This document shows, one piece after another, positions 8,373-18,442 of a DNA stretch of 64,000 nt. The DNA comes from an uncultured Roseburia sp. (lineage in GTDB: Bacteria; Bacillota; Clostridia; Lachnospirales; Lachnospiraceae). Below the pieces are notes generated by a model, which was not told the origin of the DNA, ran no database searches, and worked only from the letters and a program-made list of their open reading frames with translations. Each line of letters starts with the position of its first letter. Positions within the stretch are counted from its first letter, which is position 1. The stretch lies in the NCBI GenBank assembly GCA_900542495.1, contig UQNW01000011.1:1-64000 (forward strand), in the 5' to 3' direction. A program made the translations under genes and the position numbers.

Positions 8373-10175
8373 CTAATCAATGGAAATATGCAATTTCTCC
8401 AATTCTTCCAGGTCACGTTTATCTGTTACTAGCTGCATCAGACCAGCCATATCTGTCGGTGCCAAATGCCCGGACCGATACTTGATACTGTTTTGTTTGA
8501 TGCGGATAATGGTCTCTTTCAATGCCTTCTCCCGGTCTTCTTTGGACTCGACCTCGTGGATTCTTGCATTGAAAAGTCCTGCGATCTCTTTCTGTGCTTC
8601 CTCCTCTGGAAACATGCTGACAATTTTCGCCGGATTGGCTTCCCCATTTTCCTCAAACTGCTGGAATAATAATTCTGCCACCTTATGATATATCTCCTCC
8701 GTAAAATCCTGCGGTGCGATATATTTTTTTATCTTATGATATAATCCGGCATTCTCTATGAGCCATGTCAAAAGAAGTTTCTGTGACTGTTTCATCCCGT
8801 CTTCTTTTTTGATTCCTCTGGCTTGGGCATTTTTCTCATTGATACCGGTTTTTAACTGGGTTGGTTCTTTACGGATGCCTTCCATCTGCATCCCATATTT
8901 TCCTACAAGCCGCTGCAGATCCACAACAGGCAGCATGTATTTTTCAGCGACCGCCTGAACGTATATATCCCGCTCGATCTTTTCTGTGAAGGAGCAGAGT
9001 TTCTTCGCCACCTCATTATAAAAAGCTGCTTTACTCTCCGGATCTTTCATATCATACTGCTGCTCTAAAATACGAATTTCAAACATAAAACTGTTTTCCG
9101 CATGATCGATACGATCCTGATATGCCTCCGCTCCCAATGCCTTGATAAATTCATCCGGATCTTTATGTGGACGCATATTAATTACTTTTGTAGTAATTCC
9201 AACCTCCTTTAAGATTGGAATTGCACGAAGCGCTGCTTTCACACCCGCTCCGTCACTGTCATATGTCAGATACACTTCCTTCGTGTACCTCTTTAACAGA
9301 TTGGCATGTCCTGCCGTTAACGCTGTTCCAAGTGATGCCACTGCATTGTCAAATCCTGCCTGATGCAGCGCGATCACATCCATATATCCTTCACACAGCA
9401 AAAACTGTGATTTTTTCGTTGTCCTTGCAAAGTTCAGTCCGTACAAATTCCGGCTCTTGTCAAAAATCGGTGTTTCCGGTGAGTTCAGATATTTTGGCTC
9501 TCCGTCTCCCATCACACGACCGCCGAATCCGATGACTTTGTTATGCACATCCATGATTGGAAACATGGCACGGTTCCAGAATTTATCGTATCCGCCACGC
9601 CGTTCATCAATTGTCACCAGACCGGATTCTTTTAAAATCTCATCCTCATATCCTTTGGAACGAAGATACCGGTATAAGTCATCACTGTACTGATCCGAGT
9701 ATCCCAGACCGAATTTTTTCATGGTCTCCCCGGACAATTCTCTTTTCTGAAAATAGGCAAGCGCATGCATTCCCCGGTCGTTCCGCAACAGCGTGTAAAA
9801 ATATCTGGCTGCCTCTTTGTTGATCTCCAACAACCGCTGTTTCTTGTCTGCCTCTCTTTTCTGCGCCGGAGAATATTCCTGTTTTGGCAAGGCAACTCCC
9901 GCCCGGTCAGCCAGAGCTTCCATGGCTTCCCCGAAAGTAAAGTTTTCATACTGCATCATGAAAGTAAAAACATTACCTCCGGCTCCACAGCCGAAGCAGT
10001 AATACATTTGTTTATTCGGAGAAACAGAAAATGATCCTGTTTTCTCATTATGAAAAGGACACAGTCCAAAATAGGTGCTTCCCTTTTTCGTCAGATGCAC
10101 ATACTGTCCGATCACATCTACGATATCATTTCTGGAACGCACTTCTTCAATTATATCATCCGAAAAATATGGCAT
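8373..10175 (-). CDS. dnaG: DNA primase
   Basis: This 600-residue primase makes RNA primers at the replication fork. The N-terminal zinc-binding domain has CPFHNEKTGSF (about 40-50) and YYCFGCGAGGNVF (about 59-71). The TOPRIM core has LLCEGYMDVIALHQAG (about 257-272) and TYDSDGAG (about 305-312), and the C-terminal helical domain binds the helicase. The ATG is preceded by AAAGGAGGACACGCAGC. An MITE-like repeat ends 29 bp upstream of the start, so the native promoter has either been displaced or lies inside the repeat. Confidence 0.97.
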   Translation of the reverse strand: MPYFSDDIIEEVRSRNDIVDVIGQYVHLTKKGSTYFGLCPFHNEKTGSFSVSPNKQMYYCFGCGAGGNVFTFMMQYENFTFGEAMEALADRAGVALPKQEYSPAQKREADKKQRLLEINKEAARYFYTLLRNDRGMHALAYFQKRELSGETMKKFGLGYSDQYSDDLYRYLRSKGYEDEILKESGLVTIDERRGGYDKFWNRAMFPIMDVHNKVIGFGGRVMGDGEPKYLNSPETPIFDKSRNLYGLNFARTTKKSQFLLCEGYMDVIALHQAGFDNAVASLGTALTAGHANLLKRYTKEVYLTYDSDGAGVKAALRAIPILKEVGITTKVINMRPHKDPDEFIKALGAEAYQDRIDHAENSFMFEIRILEQQYDMKDPESKAAFYNEVAKKLCSFTEKIERDIYVQAVAEKYMLPVVDLQRLVGKYGMQMEGIRKEPTQLKTGINEKNAQARGIKKEDGMKQSQKLLLTWLIENAGLYHKIKKYIAPQDFTEEIYHKVAELLFQQFEENGEANPAKIVSMFPEEEAQKEIAGLFNARIHEVESKEDREKALKETIIRIKQNSIKYRSGHLAPTDMAGLMQLVTDKRDLEELEKLHISID

Positions 10176-10204
10176 GCTGCGTGTCCTCCTTTCGTTTTAA
10201 TATC

Positions 10205-10434
10205 TATTAGCCAATTGCGAAACTCCTCATAGTCTTCTTTAAATTGTTCAAAATTAACAAAAACATTCAAGACACGCTTTCGCTATGTGTCGCTCGCAGC
10301 GGTACTAAGAAGCCAGACACAACTTACCGTTGTATCTGCCTTCTAAGTGCCGGTGGCTCCCCAATGTCTTTCATGTCTTTTGTCAATTTCTCACAATTCA
10401 ATTTAGGTTGTTATGAGTTTCGCAATTGTCTATA
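10205..10434 (+). repeat. MITE-like repeat, family B, copy 1
   Basis: A 230 bp element bounded by imperfect 20-21 bp terminal inverted repeats: 10205-10225 (core TTGCGAAACTC) and 10415-10434 (core GAGTTTCGCAA). The interior matches copy 2 (33305-33552, opposite orientation) over most of its length, best in the block with GCTCGCAGCGGTACTAAG and AAGCCAGACACAAC. It carries no coding capacity. It lies between dgt and dnaG. Family B is likely a non-autonomous transposable repeat. Confidence 0.75.
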
Positions 10435-10472
10435 ATACCCATCCGCCTGCGCACGCCGCAGGCTATATTGGC

Positions 10473-11486
10473 TTAATATCCATCTACCTGCCAGGCCTGC
10501 GGCAGGAAGTATTCGCTGAATTTGGTAATGGCGTACTGGTCGGTCATGCCTGCAATGTAATCGCAGATAACGCGCTCTGTCTTTTCCCCTTCATCGAGCA
10601 TTGCGAGAAATTTGTCTGGAAGGAACTCGATATGATCCTTGTAGAACTCAAAGAGCTGCCGGATCATTGCCTTAGCCTTCACTTCCTCACCCTTGGCAAT
10701 TGGATTTGTGTATACATGATCGAACATAAAATGGCGCAGCTCAAACATGGCTTCCTGAATATCTGCTGACATCCGAATGTCATCCTGATCCATGCTGTTC
10801 ATGATCACGTTATGTATGAGTGTATTTAAACGCTGTTTTGTTGTAAAACCCAGTGTTTTACGGATCTCTGATGGAATATCATCCTCCGTCAGGATCTCTG
10901 CCCTTATGGCATCATCCACATCATGGTAAACATAGGCAATTTTATCGGATAAACGTACTACTTTTCCCTCTAACGTGTGCGGCATTGACTTGGACTGGTG
11001 GTTTAAAATGCCGTCCCGGACTTCCCATGTAAGGTTTAATCCCATGCCATTCTTTTCGAGTTTTTCGACAATCCGGACACTCTGTTCATTATGCCTGAAA
11101 CCATCCTCACAGATTTCATTTAACACGAACTCCCCAGCATGACCAAACGGGGTATGTCCGAGATCATGACCTAATGCAATCGCCTCCACTAAATCTTCAT
11201 TTAAACGCAGCGCTTTTGCAATCGTCCTTGCATTCTGTGACACCTCTAACGTGTGGGACAGCCTTGTCCGGTAATGGTCTCCCTTCGGAGTCAGAAAAAC
11301 CTGCGTCTTATTCTTCAAACGCCGAAACGCTTTACAATGCAGGATTCGATCCCGGTCGCGCTGAAAAACAGGTCTGACATCACACTGTTCTTCCTCCCTA
11401 TCCCTGCCCTTCGTGTTCACACTCAGCGTTGCATGCGGACTCAGCGTCTCCCGTTCCATTTTTTCAAGTTCTTCCCGTATTGTCAT
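10473..11486 (-). CDS. dgt: dGTPase-family HD phosphohydrolase
   Basis: This 337-residue HD-domain enzyme is expected to hydrolyse dNTPs, releasing triphosphate. The N-terminal RPVFQRDRDRILHCKAFRRL and FLTPKGDHYRTRLSHTLEV, then the metal-binding GHDLGHTPFGHAGE, are the family signature. A conserved C-terminal half follows (ILNHQSKS, SDKIAYVYHDVDDAI). Start at 11486 was chosen because AGAGAGGTGAT lies 5 bases upstream; the longer open frame to 11528 has no site. It normally precedes dnaG; here the family B repeat separates the two. Confidence 0.9.
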   Translation of the reverse strand: MTIREELEKMERETLSPHATLSVNTKGRDREEEQCDVRPVFQRDRDRILHCKAFRRLKNKTQVFLTPKGDHYRTRLSHTLEVSQNARTIAKALRLNEDLVEAIALGHDLGHTPFGHAGEFVLNEICEDGFRHNEQSVRIVEKLEKNGMGLNLTWEVRDGILNHQSKSMPHTLEGKVVRLSDKIAYVYHDVDDAIRAEILTEDDIPSEIRKTLGFTTKQRLNTLIHNVIMNSMDQDDIRMSADIQEAMFELRHFMFDHVYTNPIAKGEEVKAKAMIRQLFEFYKDHIEFLPDKFLAMLDEGEKTERVICDYIAGMTDQYAITKFSEYFLPQAWQVDGY

Positions 11487-11623
11487 ATGTATCACCTCTC
11501 TGATATCTGACAGTCTCTCCCGAAGCACCGTATAAAAAATCGTTTCAATAAAATCTCCATATTTTTATTATTCGGCAGAATTTTTCAATTTCCTTTATTT
11601 TTTATAAAATTCATACAATTTTT

Positions 11624-12994
11624 TTATTTCAGATAGTTTATGGCATCCAGAAGACTGCTCACACCGACCAGTCTGATCCCTTTTACCTCTGTCATGGATT
11701 TTCTGCAGACCTCCGGCAGAATGCAGACCTCAAAACCTAATTTTTTTGCCTCCTGCACGCGCTGTTCTGCCATATTCACCGCACGGACTTCACCGCTTAA
11801 TCCGACTTCTCCAAAACAAATGGTTTTCTCATCGATCGGCTTGTCCTTATAACTTGAGATCAATGCAAGCACAATACCAAGGTCGATCGCCGGCTCATTC
11901 ATTTTGATTCCTCCGGCGATATTCACATAGGCGTCACAGTCCCCCAGCTTTAATCCAAGCCTTTTTTCCAGAACTGCCATCAGAAGATTGACACGGTTAA
12001 AATCCGTTCCTGCCGCTGTCCTTCGCGGAATCCCGAAATTGCTGTGGCACACAAGTGCCTGTACTTCGATCAGAATTGGTCTTGTTCCTTCCATAGAGCA
12101 TGCCACAATAGAGCCTGACGCTCCCTCCGGTTTACCGCTCAGCATATATTCAGACGGATTTTCCACTTCTACAAGACCGTCCTGACGCATTTCAAATACA
12201 CCGATCTCATTCGTGGAGCCAAAACGATTTTTTACCCCTCTTAAAATACGATAAGCCGCATGTCTGTCTCCCTCAAAATAAAGTACCGTATCCACCATAT
12301 GTTCTAACACTCTCGGACCTGCGACTACACCCTCTTTTGTCACATGGCCTACGATAAAAATCGAAATGCCCATTCCTTTTGCGATCTGCATGAGTACCCC
12401 GGTCGATTCCCGTACCTGGGATACGCTGCCCGGTGCAGAGGAAACTTCCTCGTTAAACATTGTCTGGATTGAATCGATCACAACGATCTGCGGTTTTTCC
12501 CGATCGATCACTGCCTTTATGGTATCAAGATTCGTCTCACACAGCAATCTCAGGCTGTCTCCAAAGTTTCCGATGCGCTCCGCACGGATTTTGATCTGCT
12601 GCAAAGATTCCTCCCCGGAAATATAGAGTACTTTGATGTTATGCTCCGACAGATTCCTGCATACCTGAAGCAGCAATGTGGATTTTCCGATTCCCGGATC
12701 ACCTCCCACTAACACCATGGAACCCTGCACAATGCCTCCGCCAAGCACGCGGTCTAATTCTCTCATGCCGGTTGACACACGTTTGTCACAGGTCATCTCA
12801 ATCTTGGACAGTGGCAATACCTTTGCCTCTGACGCTGTCGCTTTCTGCTTTGCCAATGTGCCCGCACTCTTTTTGTCTACCACTTCTTCTACAAATGTAT
12901 TCCATTCCTTACATCCCGGACACTGCCCCATCCATTTGGATGATTCGTATCCGCAGGACTGGCAGAAAAAAATACTTGTTTTTCCTTTTGCCAT
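11624..12994 (-). CDS. radA: DNA repair protein RadA
   Basis: This 456-residue RecA-like branch-migration factor starts with a four-cysteine zinc finger (FFCQSCGYESSKWMGQCPGC, residues 9-28). A RecA-type ATPase follows with Walker A GGDPGIGKSTLL (about 94) and the RadA-specific KNRFGSTNEIG (about 250), then a C-terminal Lon-protease-like domain. The start at 12994 has GGAAGG four bases upstream; the 31 extra codons above it look non-coding. ClpC lies one gene upstream, recalling the clpC-radA neighbourhood of Bacilli. Confidence 0.95.
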   Translation of the reverse strand: MAKGKTSIFFCQSCGYESSKWMGQCPGCKEWNTFVEEVVDKKSAGTLAKQKATASEAKVLPLSKIEMTCDKRVSTGMRELDRVLGGGIVQGSMVLVGGDPGIGKSTLLLQVCRNLSEHNIKVLYISGEESLQQIKIRAERIGNFGDSLRLLCETNLDTIKAVIDREKPQIVVIDSIQTMFNEEVSSAPGSVSQVRESTGVLMQIAKGMGISIFIVGHVTKEGVVAGPRVLEHMVDTVLYFEGDRHAAYRILRGVKNRFGSTNEIGVFEMRQDGLVEVENPSEYMLSGKPEGASGSIVACSMEGTRPILIEVQALVCHSNFGIPRRTAAGTDFNRVNLLMAVLEKRLGLKLGDCDAYVNIAGGIKMNEPAIDLGIVLALISSYKDKPIDEKTICFGEVGLSGEVRAVNMAEQRVQEAKKLGFEVCILPEVCRKSMTEVKGIRLVGVSSLLDAINYLK

Positions 12995-13052
12995 ATAACC
13001 TTCCCTATCAAAAAAATAACCGGAAACTCTGCAAATAGTTCCGATTGACATT

Positions 13053-13083
13053 AAAAGGAGTTGCCGTTTCTGACAACCCCTTA
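13053..13083 (-). terminator. Intrinsic terminator between the small gene and radA
   Basis: Read on the minus strand, AAGGGGTTG pairs with CAACTCCTT across a 10-base loop and is followed by TTTTAA. It lies just after the stop codon of the 13091-13501 gene. Confidence 0.6.
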
Positions 13084-13090
13084 TCATTTC

Positions 13091-13501
13091 TTAGCATTTC
13101 TGAATCTGAACTTCTACCGGTTTATCTCCAAGTTCCACACTGACAGTCAGCTTGCCGCCAAGATTGGTTTTCATCCTGCCTGCGCTTGTTCCGTCTACTG
13201 TAATCTCATACTCAGTCTCTTCTTCTAACTCCAGTGTGATCTGAGCATCTTCCGGTCCTTCCACGGAAAAAGAAATTCCTGTGTCTGTCGCATTCAAATG
13301 ATATGCTGCTGTTCCCGGTACAGATTCATAAACAAACATACCATTACGCTCCAGCTTTGTGATATCCTTATAAGTCTTCACCTTATAAAGGTCTCCCTGA
13401 TGTTCAAAGTTATCAAGCTTTGCCTTTGCATCCAGAGTGTAATCTCCAAAACTGATCGTTCCATCCGCTTCTGAACGAATTAATTCACTAATAACGCTCA
13501 T
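13091..13501 (-). CDS. Small beta-rich protein of unknown function
   Basis: This 136-residue, acidic, cytoplasmic-looking protein has no signal peptide. It is rich in alternating strands (GTISFGDYTLDAK, ITLELEEETEYEITVDG, GKLTVSVELGDKPVEVQI). I do not recognise the family with confidence; I recall similar short Lachnospiraceae proteins being labelled 'endosialidase', a name that should not be trusted as function. The gene has its own ribosome site (AGGAGGAAAAG) and a TATAAT at 13561-13566 (minus strand), and it ends at a terminator, so it is probably monocistronic. Confidence 0.7.
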   Translation of the reverse strand: MSVISELIRSEADGTISFGDYTLDAKAKLDNFEHQGDLYKVKTYKDITKLERNGMFVYESVPGTAAYHLNATDTGISFSVEGPEDAQITLELEEETEYEITVDGTSAGRMKTNLGGKLTVSVELGDKPVEVQIQKC

Positions 13502-13627
13502 CTTTTCCTCCTGTGGTACAGTCTTTCTCTGTCTGCTGCACCGTAAAATTTTGTAAAATCATTATATCCCAACTACTTTTCGATTGCTAGTATTTTCATC
13601 ATATTTAAGGATTTTTTTATAATTCCG

Positions 13628-13659
13628 GTTACTGTTCATTCGTACCCCGTTCCAGTAAC
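13628..13659 (-). repeat. 32 bp palindromic repeat (family C, copy 1)
   Basis: The ends GTTACTG and CAGTAAC are inverted. Read on the minus strand it matches the element at 30149-30180 at 28 of 32 positions (GTTACTGGAACG, then GTACGA and TGAAC shared). It lies 5 bp beyond the clpC stop codon, so it may also form the 3' end of that transcript. Confidence 0.65.
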
Positions 13660-13664
13660 AAGTA

Positions 13665-16121
13665 TTATTTTTCCCGCACTTCAAAAACAACCGCATTCTT
13701 TCTGGTCGTAACGGTCACTTCATCGCCTTTTTTTACCCTGCCGTCTAAGATTTCTTCTGCCAGCTGATCCTCGATCTCATTCTGGATCTTGCGGCGGAGT
13801 GGTCTTGCGCCATATTTCGGTTCGTATGCCTTTTCCACAATATAGTTTTTCACGCTGTCGCGAACCTGAAGTGTGATATCCATCTGGCTCTTACAGCGGT
13901 CTGTCAGATCTTTCAACATCAATGTGACGATCTGTTTCATATCATTTTTGTTCAGTGAGCGGAATACGATTGTCTCATCAATACGGTTTAAAAACTCCGG
14001 TTTAAAAATTCTGCGCACTTCCTCCATAACGCTGTTTTTCATGCGCTCATAATTCTGCTTTTCGTCATCCGAGGAAGCAAAACCCAGTTTTTTCGGTTCT
14101 ACAATGGACTGTGCTCCTGCATTGGAAGTCATGATGATAATGGTGTTTTTAAAATCCACCTTACGTCCCTGTGAATCCGTGATATGTCCGTCATCTAATA
14201 CCTGAAGTAAAATATTAAATACATCCGGGTGTGCTTTTTCAATCTCATCGAATAAAATCACAGAATAAGGATTTCTGCGCACTTTCTCGCTGAGCTGTCC
14301 GCCATCCTCATGTCCTACATAACCCGGAGGGGAACCGATCATTTTGGAAACACTGTGCTTTTCCATATACTCAGACATATCTACACGGATCATTGCCTGT
14401 TCATTGCCAAAAACAGCTTCCGCAAGCGCCTTTGAGATCTCCGTCTTACCTACACCTGTAGGTCCCAAGAAAAGGAATGATCCAATCGGTCTTCTCGGAT
14501 CTTTCAAACCGACACGGCCTCGTCTTACCGCTTTTGCTACGGCTGTCACGGCTTCCTCCTGACCTACCACACGTTTATGCAGTGTTGCCTCTAATTTTTT
14601 CAGGCGGGCTGCTTCCCCCTCTGCCAGTTTCTTTACAGGGATTTTTGTCCAGCCGGAAACGACATCTGCCACATCATCTTCTGAAACTGACAGATTTTTT
14701 CTGCTGATCTCACGCTGTGCCTTTTTCCTCTGTTTTGCAAGCTGTTCTTCGAATGCTTCTTTTTCCTCTTTGTACTCTCTTGCAAGTGCAATATCCGAAT
14801 TGCTCAGAGCATCCTCTAACTGCTGTTCTTTCTCTGTGATCTGATTTCTTAATTCCGCTAATTTTTCAGTATGATTTGCACCCCCAAAGCGTACTCTCGC
14901 CGCTGCCTCGTCCATAAGGTCAATTGCTTTGTCTGGCAAAAAGCGGTCATTGATATAGCGCGCTGACAGGCGCACTGCTGCTTCCACTGCCTCATCTGTG
15001 ATCTTCACATGGTGGTGTGCTTCGTATTTACCGCGAAGACCTTTTAAGATTGCAACTGTCTGTTCCTCACTTGGTTCTTCCACAGTTACCGGCTGGAATC
15101 TTCGTTCTAAAGCTGCATCTTTTTCCACGTATTTACGGTATTCCGTGATCGTCGTTGCTCCCATGATCTGAAGTTCGCCACGCGCAAGTGCCGGTTTTAA
15201 GATGTTAGAAGCGTCGATTGCGCCCTCAGCACCACCTGCCCCGATGATCGTGTGAAGTTCATCGATAAAAAGCAGTACATTTCCAGCCTTTGTTACTTCC
15301 TGGATCACTTTTTTGATACGTTCCTCAAATTCTCCACGGTATTTAGAACCGGCGACAATTCCGGAAAGGTCTAATGATACCACTCTTTTTCCCTGAACAG
15401 AATCCGGCACAAGACCAGATACAATGCGTTCAGCAATTCCTTCCACAATCGCAGTCTTACCAACTCCAGGTTCTCCGATCAGGCATGGATTGTTTTTTGT
15501 TCTTCTGCTTAAGATCTGAATCACTCTCTGGATCTCAGCCTCACGCCCAACAACCGGATCAAGTGCTCCCTCTGCTGCAAGTTTTGTCAGATCTCTGGAA
15601 TATTGATCTAGTGTCGGTGTTCCCTCGCTATTTTTCTTTTTTCCCGGACGACCGTTTTGAAATTCTTCCCGGTAAAGATTGGCATCCTCACCCATAGCAA
15701 TGAGTGTATCCACAAAAACTTTCTGCATGTTGACGGACAGCGTTGTCAGTAATCTGGATGCAACACAGTCTGTCTCTTTGATCATGGCGATCAGAATATG
15801 TTCTGTTCCGACGGCATCCGCATGGAATCTGACCGCCTCTTTCTCTGCATTCTCAAGAACTTTTGCAGCTCTTGGGGAATAACCATCTGATTCTGCTACT
15901 GCTGTCCCCCCTGCCGGAGCGATCAGCTCTTTGATCAGATCAACGATTTTATCTAACTCTACACCATTCTCATTCAGAACTTTTGCCGCTGCTCCTGAAT
16001 TTTCCTTCAAAAGACCAATCAGCAAGTGCTCGGTTCCGATATAATTATGATGTAATGATTTTGACATTCTTCCAGCGATATCGACCGCTTTTTTTGCTTT
16101 TACAGTATATGGTAATTGCAT
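13665..16121 (-). CDS. clpC: Clp protease ATP-binding subunit ClpC
   Basis: This 818-residue HSP100 unfoldase feeds substrates to ClpP. It has a double Clp_N repeat (1-145), AAA module 1 with GEPGVGKTA (about 214) and [16 protein letters not shown], and a middle coiled-coil insertion (about 405-460). AAA module 2 carries GPTGVGKTE (about 545) and [13 protein letters not shown]. The ClpP-docking loop KLGF (about 668) is intact, so it should partner ClpP. The start has GAGGAGACAAT upstream. ctsR, mcsA and mcsB are not adjacent, unlike in Bacilli. Confidence 0.95.
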   Translation of the reverse strand: MQLPYTVKAKKAVDIAGRMSKSLHHNYIGTEHLLIGLLKENSGAAAKVLNENGVELDKIVDLIKELIAPAGGTAVAESDGYSPRAAKVLENAEKEAVRFHADAVGTEHILIAMIKETDCVASRLLTTLSVNMQKVFVDTLIAMGEDANLYREEFQNGRPGKKKNSEGTPTLDQYSRDLTKLAAEGALDPVVGREAEIQRVIQILSRRTKNNPCLIGEPGVGKTAIVEGIAERIVSGLVPDSVQGKRVVSLDLSGIVAGSKYRGEFEERIKKVIQEVTKAGNVLLFIDELHTIIGAGGAEGAIDASNILKPALARGELQIMGATTITEYRKYVEKDAALERRFQPVTVEEPSEEQTVAILKGLRGKYEAHHHVKITDEAVEAAVRLSARYINDRFLPDKAIDLMDEAAARVRFGGANHTEKLAELRNQITEKEQQLEDALSNSDIALAREYKEEKEAFEEQLAKQRKKAQREISRKNLSVSEDDVADVVSGWTKIPVKKLAEGEAARLKKLEATLHKRVVGQEEAVTAVAKAVRRGRVGLKDPRRPIGSFLFLGPTGVGKTEISKALAEAVFGNEQAMIRVDMSEYMEKHSVSKMIGSPPGYVGHEDGGQLSEKVRRNPYSVILFDEIEKAHPDVFNILLQVLDDGHITDSQGRKVDFKNTIIIMTSNAGAQSIVEPKKLGFASSDDEKQNYERMKNSVMEEVRRIFKPEFLNRIDETIVFRSLNKNDMKQIVTLMLKDLTDRCKSQMDITLQVRDSVKNYIVEKAYEPKYGARPLRRKIQNEIEDQLAEEILDGRVKKGDEVTVTTRKNAVVFEVREK

Positions 16122-16159
16122 ATTGTCTCCTCATACTATTCATAGTTATTTATTTTATA

Positions 16160-18370
16160 TTATAAATCATTTAAGTCAAAAACTTCCAATCCTTTTTCTT
16201 TTTTCACAGAAGTTTCATTTTTTTCTGGCTGGGTTTTCTGATCCTCTTCGGACGATTTTTGCTCAGATGTTTGTTCTGTCACTGTTTTTTTCACTGGAGT
16301 TGGAATTTCATCCTCATAATCATTCCATTCGCGGTAAGCTCTGTTGATCGGGTGTTCTTCCTCGATGTACTCTTCCTCATCATCAAAGTAATCGTCGTCC
16401 TCTGCATCTTTTGTTTCTTTTACTTTTGCTCTTTCTGATTCTATTTTTTCTGCTTTTTTCGTTTTTTCCTGTGACGGTTCATCTAATACCAAGTCAATCG
16501 TCTTCTCCTGCCTGATTTCTGGCTGGATGCCTATTATCGTGATGTCGGCTTGTGTTGAATTCTTCTTAATCTGATTTTCTGAAAAATCTTCGTCCTCATC
16601 CATCAAAAAATCATCTACATTATTTCTTTTTTTGCGAAGTCCATGGAATTTTCCAAAGAAATGCTTTTTATCATTTTCGGTATCTTCTACTTCATCCTCA
16701 TCTAGATCTTCATCAGTATCTTCGTCATACTCTGCATCTTCGAGTTCGACGTTATCGTCCTCTATGAGTTCATCTTTTCCTTTTTTCTTTCTTCCAAAGA
16801 AGATGATGTTCAAGCCAATCACCACAGCAATTGCCAATACAAAAATAATCACAGCGATCATGTTTCTGGAAAAGGATTTTACATCTTTATATTTCCTGGA
16901 AAGTTCATCATACTCACTCTGCAATGCCGCAAGGTCATCCGAAGAAGAATCTGCTGTCTCGGTGATATTTCCGTTTACACGCTGGTAAGTACCTTCTGCC
17001 GCATCATACTGATACCAGCCCTCGGTTCCATCCTGATTTACTGCGTAAAATACATAAAAGTCCGATGCTTCCTCTCCCTCTGCTGCCGGAAGCTGATACG
17101 CTGTCATTACCGTGCTCTCCGGCATCTGCAAAGACACCTGCACATAGCTGTCCGGCAATACTGAATCGAGCGGTGCTAAAAGCGGGATCACATAACTGCT
17201 CTCTCCTGCTGTGAACTTCATGAAGTCATAGACAACGTCCCTTGTCTCATCATAGATGAAGAATCTTCCTATTGTCGAATCCACATTGTCAGTTTCCAGA
17301 TAGATCAGGGAGATTGTTCCTTTATTAAAGGTCAGTCCCCTGCACTCGGTTCCCCGGAACTGAACTGTGGCCTCTGTAAAATCAGCCGGGATCTGTTCCT
17401 CTGTGAAACTGTCTGAGATGTGATAAGTTGTATCATTGATCACAACGTCTGCCTGTGACGCCGGAGTTTCTGTTGCCGGTACTTCCTCGGTGTCTTCCGG
17501 TGTCTCTGCGTCCCCGTTCTCACTGTCTCCATTTTCACCGCCTGTGGTTGTTGTCTCACCTCCGGTGGTTCCTGCATTTCCTGCTGCCTGTCTTGTCACT
17601 GTAATTTTATAAGTGGCTGTTGTTCCGTTTTCTGCCTTTACGACAATCTTAACAACATTTGCTCCGACGGCAAGATTCGTGTTTCCGGTAACCGATTCAA
17701 CGGTTGCCTTTTCATTTACAGGCGTTGCACTGACCGCAATGCTTGTCACTGAATTATCCACAGTTGCCGTATACTTTGTTGTATTTCCCTTAAAAGCAGG
17801 TGACAAAGTTCCCGGCGAAATCGTCAATGCTTTTAACGAATTGTCTGCGGATAAAGCTGCTGTATTCGTATTACTTCCTGTGCCAGCACTGTTTCCCCCT
17901 GTAGTTCCTGCACTGCTGTTATTTCCTGTACTGCTGCCTGCCGCCTCATTATTGACCGTTACCGACGTGCTGCTGCCAGCCATTGAATCCAATTCTTCCG
18001 CGGTGCTGAAAATAACGCCATCCGTAGCAGAAAGTGAAATAGAAGCTTTTCCTGCACTGATTGCTTTTAATGTTACACTAAAGCTGTCGTTCGCTACCGA
18101 AATACTTCCACCGCCGCCACCGTAGGTTGCCGTACAGCTTACAAATTCGAGAATACTCGCATCATATGTCAAAACCATATTGGCATATGCACTGTCCCCG
18201 GATGCACTTAGTGCTTTTGCTGTTACGGTCACGGTCTGTCCGATATTCAGGGAACCGGCAGACACAGCGATCGTTGTTTTTCCGGAAGCCGCCTTGGCAT
18301 GCATCTGCGGTGTCATAAGGCAGATGCATAATGTTAACAGTGTAATGATCACACCTAATTTCTTTTTCAT
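16160..18370 (-). CDS. Membrane-anchored cohesin / cadherin-like surface protein
   Basis: This 736-residue protein has, in order: signal peptide (1-28); a cohesin-like domain (about 30-145) with VGQTV-type start NIGQTVTVTA, LTYDASILEFVS and a glycine-rich turn; and a Ser/Gly/Thr linker. A cadherin-like beta-sandwich (about 170-260; LKALTISPGTLSPAF...YKITV) follows. After a further sensor-like region comes a transmembrane helix (about 525-547) and a long, very acidic and charged cytoplasmic tail. The start at 18370 has GGAG seven bases before it. Cohesins bind dockerins, and the gene directly upstream encodes a dockerin protein. Cohesin assignment is from motif style. Confidence 0.75.
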   Translation of the reverse strand: MKKKLGVIITLLTLCICLMTPQMHAKAASGKTTIAVSAGSLNIGQTVTVTAKALSASGDSAYANMVLTYDASILEFVSCTATYGGGGGSISVANDSFSVTLKAISAGKASISLSATDGVIFSTAEELDSMAGSSTSVTVNNEAAGSSTGNNSSAGTTGGNSAGTGSNTNTAALSADNSLKALTISPGTLSPAFKGNTTKYTATVDNSVTSIAVSATPVNEKATVESVTGNTNLAVGANVVKIVVKAENGTTATYKITVTRQAAGNAGTTGGETTTTGGENGDSENGDAETPEDTEEVPATETPASQADVVINDTTYHISDSFTEEQIPADFTEATVQFRGTECRGLTFNKGTISLIYLETDNVDSTIGRFFIYDETRDVVYDFMKFTAGESSYVIPLLAPLDSVLPDSYVQVSLQMPESTVMTAYQLPAAEGEEASDFYVFYAVNQDGTEGWYQYDAAEGTYQRVNGNITETADSSSDDLAALQSEYDELSRKYKDVKSFSRNMIAVIIFVLAIAVVIGLNIIFFGRKKKGKDELIEDDNVELEDAEYDEDTDEDLDEDEVEDTENDKKHFFGKFHGLRKKRNNVDDFLMDEDEDFSENQIKKNSTQADITIIGIQPEIRQEKTIDLVLDEPSQEKTKKAEKIESERAKVKETKDAEDDDYFDDEEEYIEEEHPINRAYREWNDYEDEIPTPVKKTVTEQTSEQKSSEEDQKTQPEKNETSVKKEKGLEVFDLNDL

Positions 18371-18442
18371 TTTACTCTCCATTCTTATGTGTGAAAATTG
18401 TATTTTCTCACTAAAATAACTCTTTCTATCCACACAGCCCTG

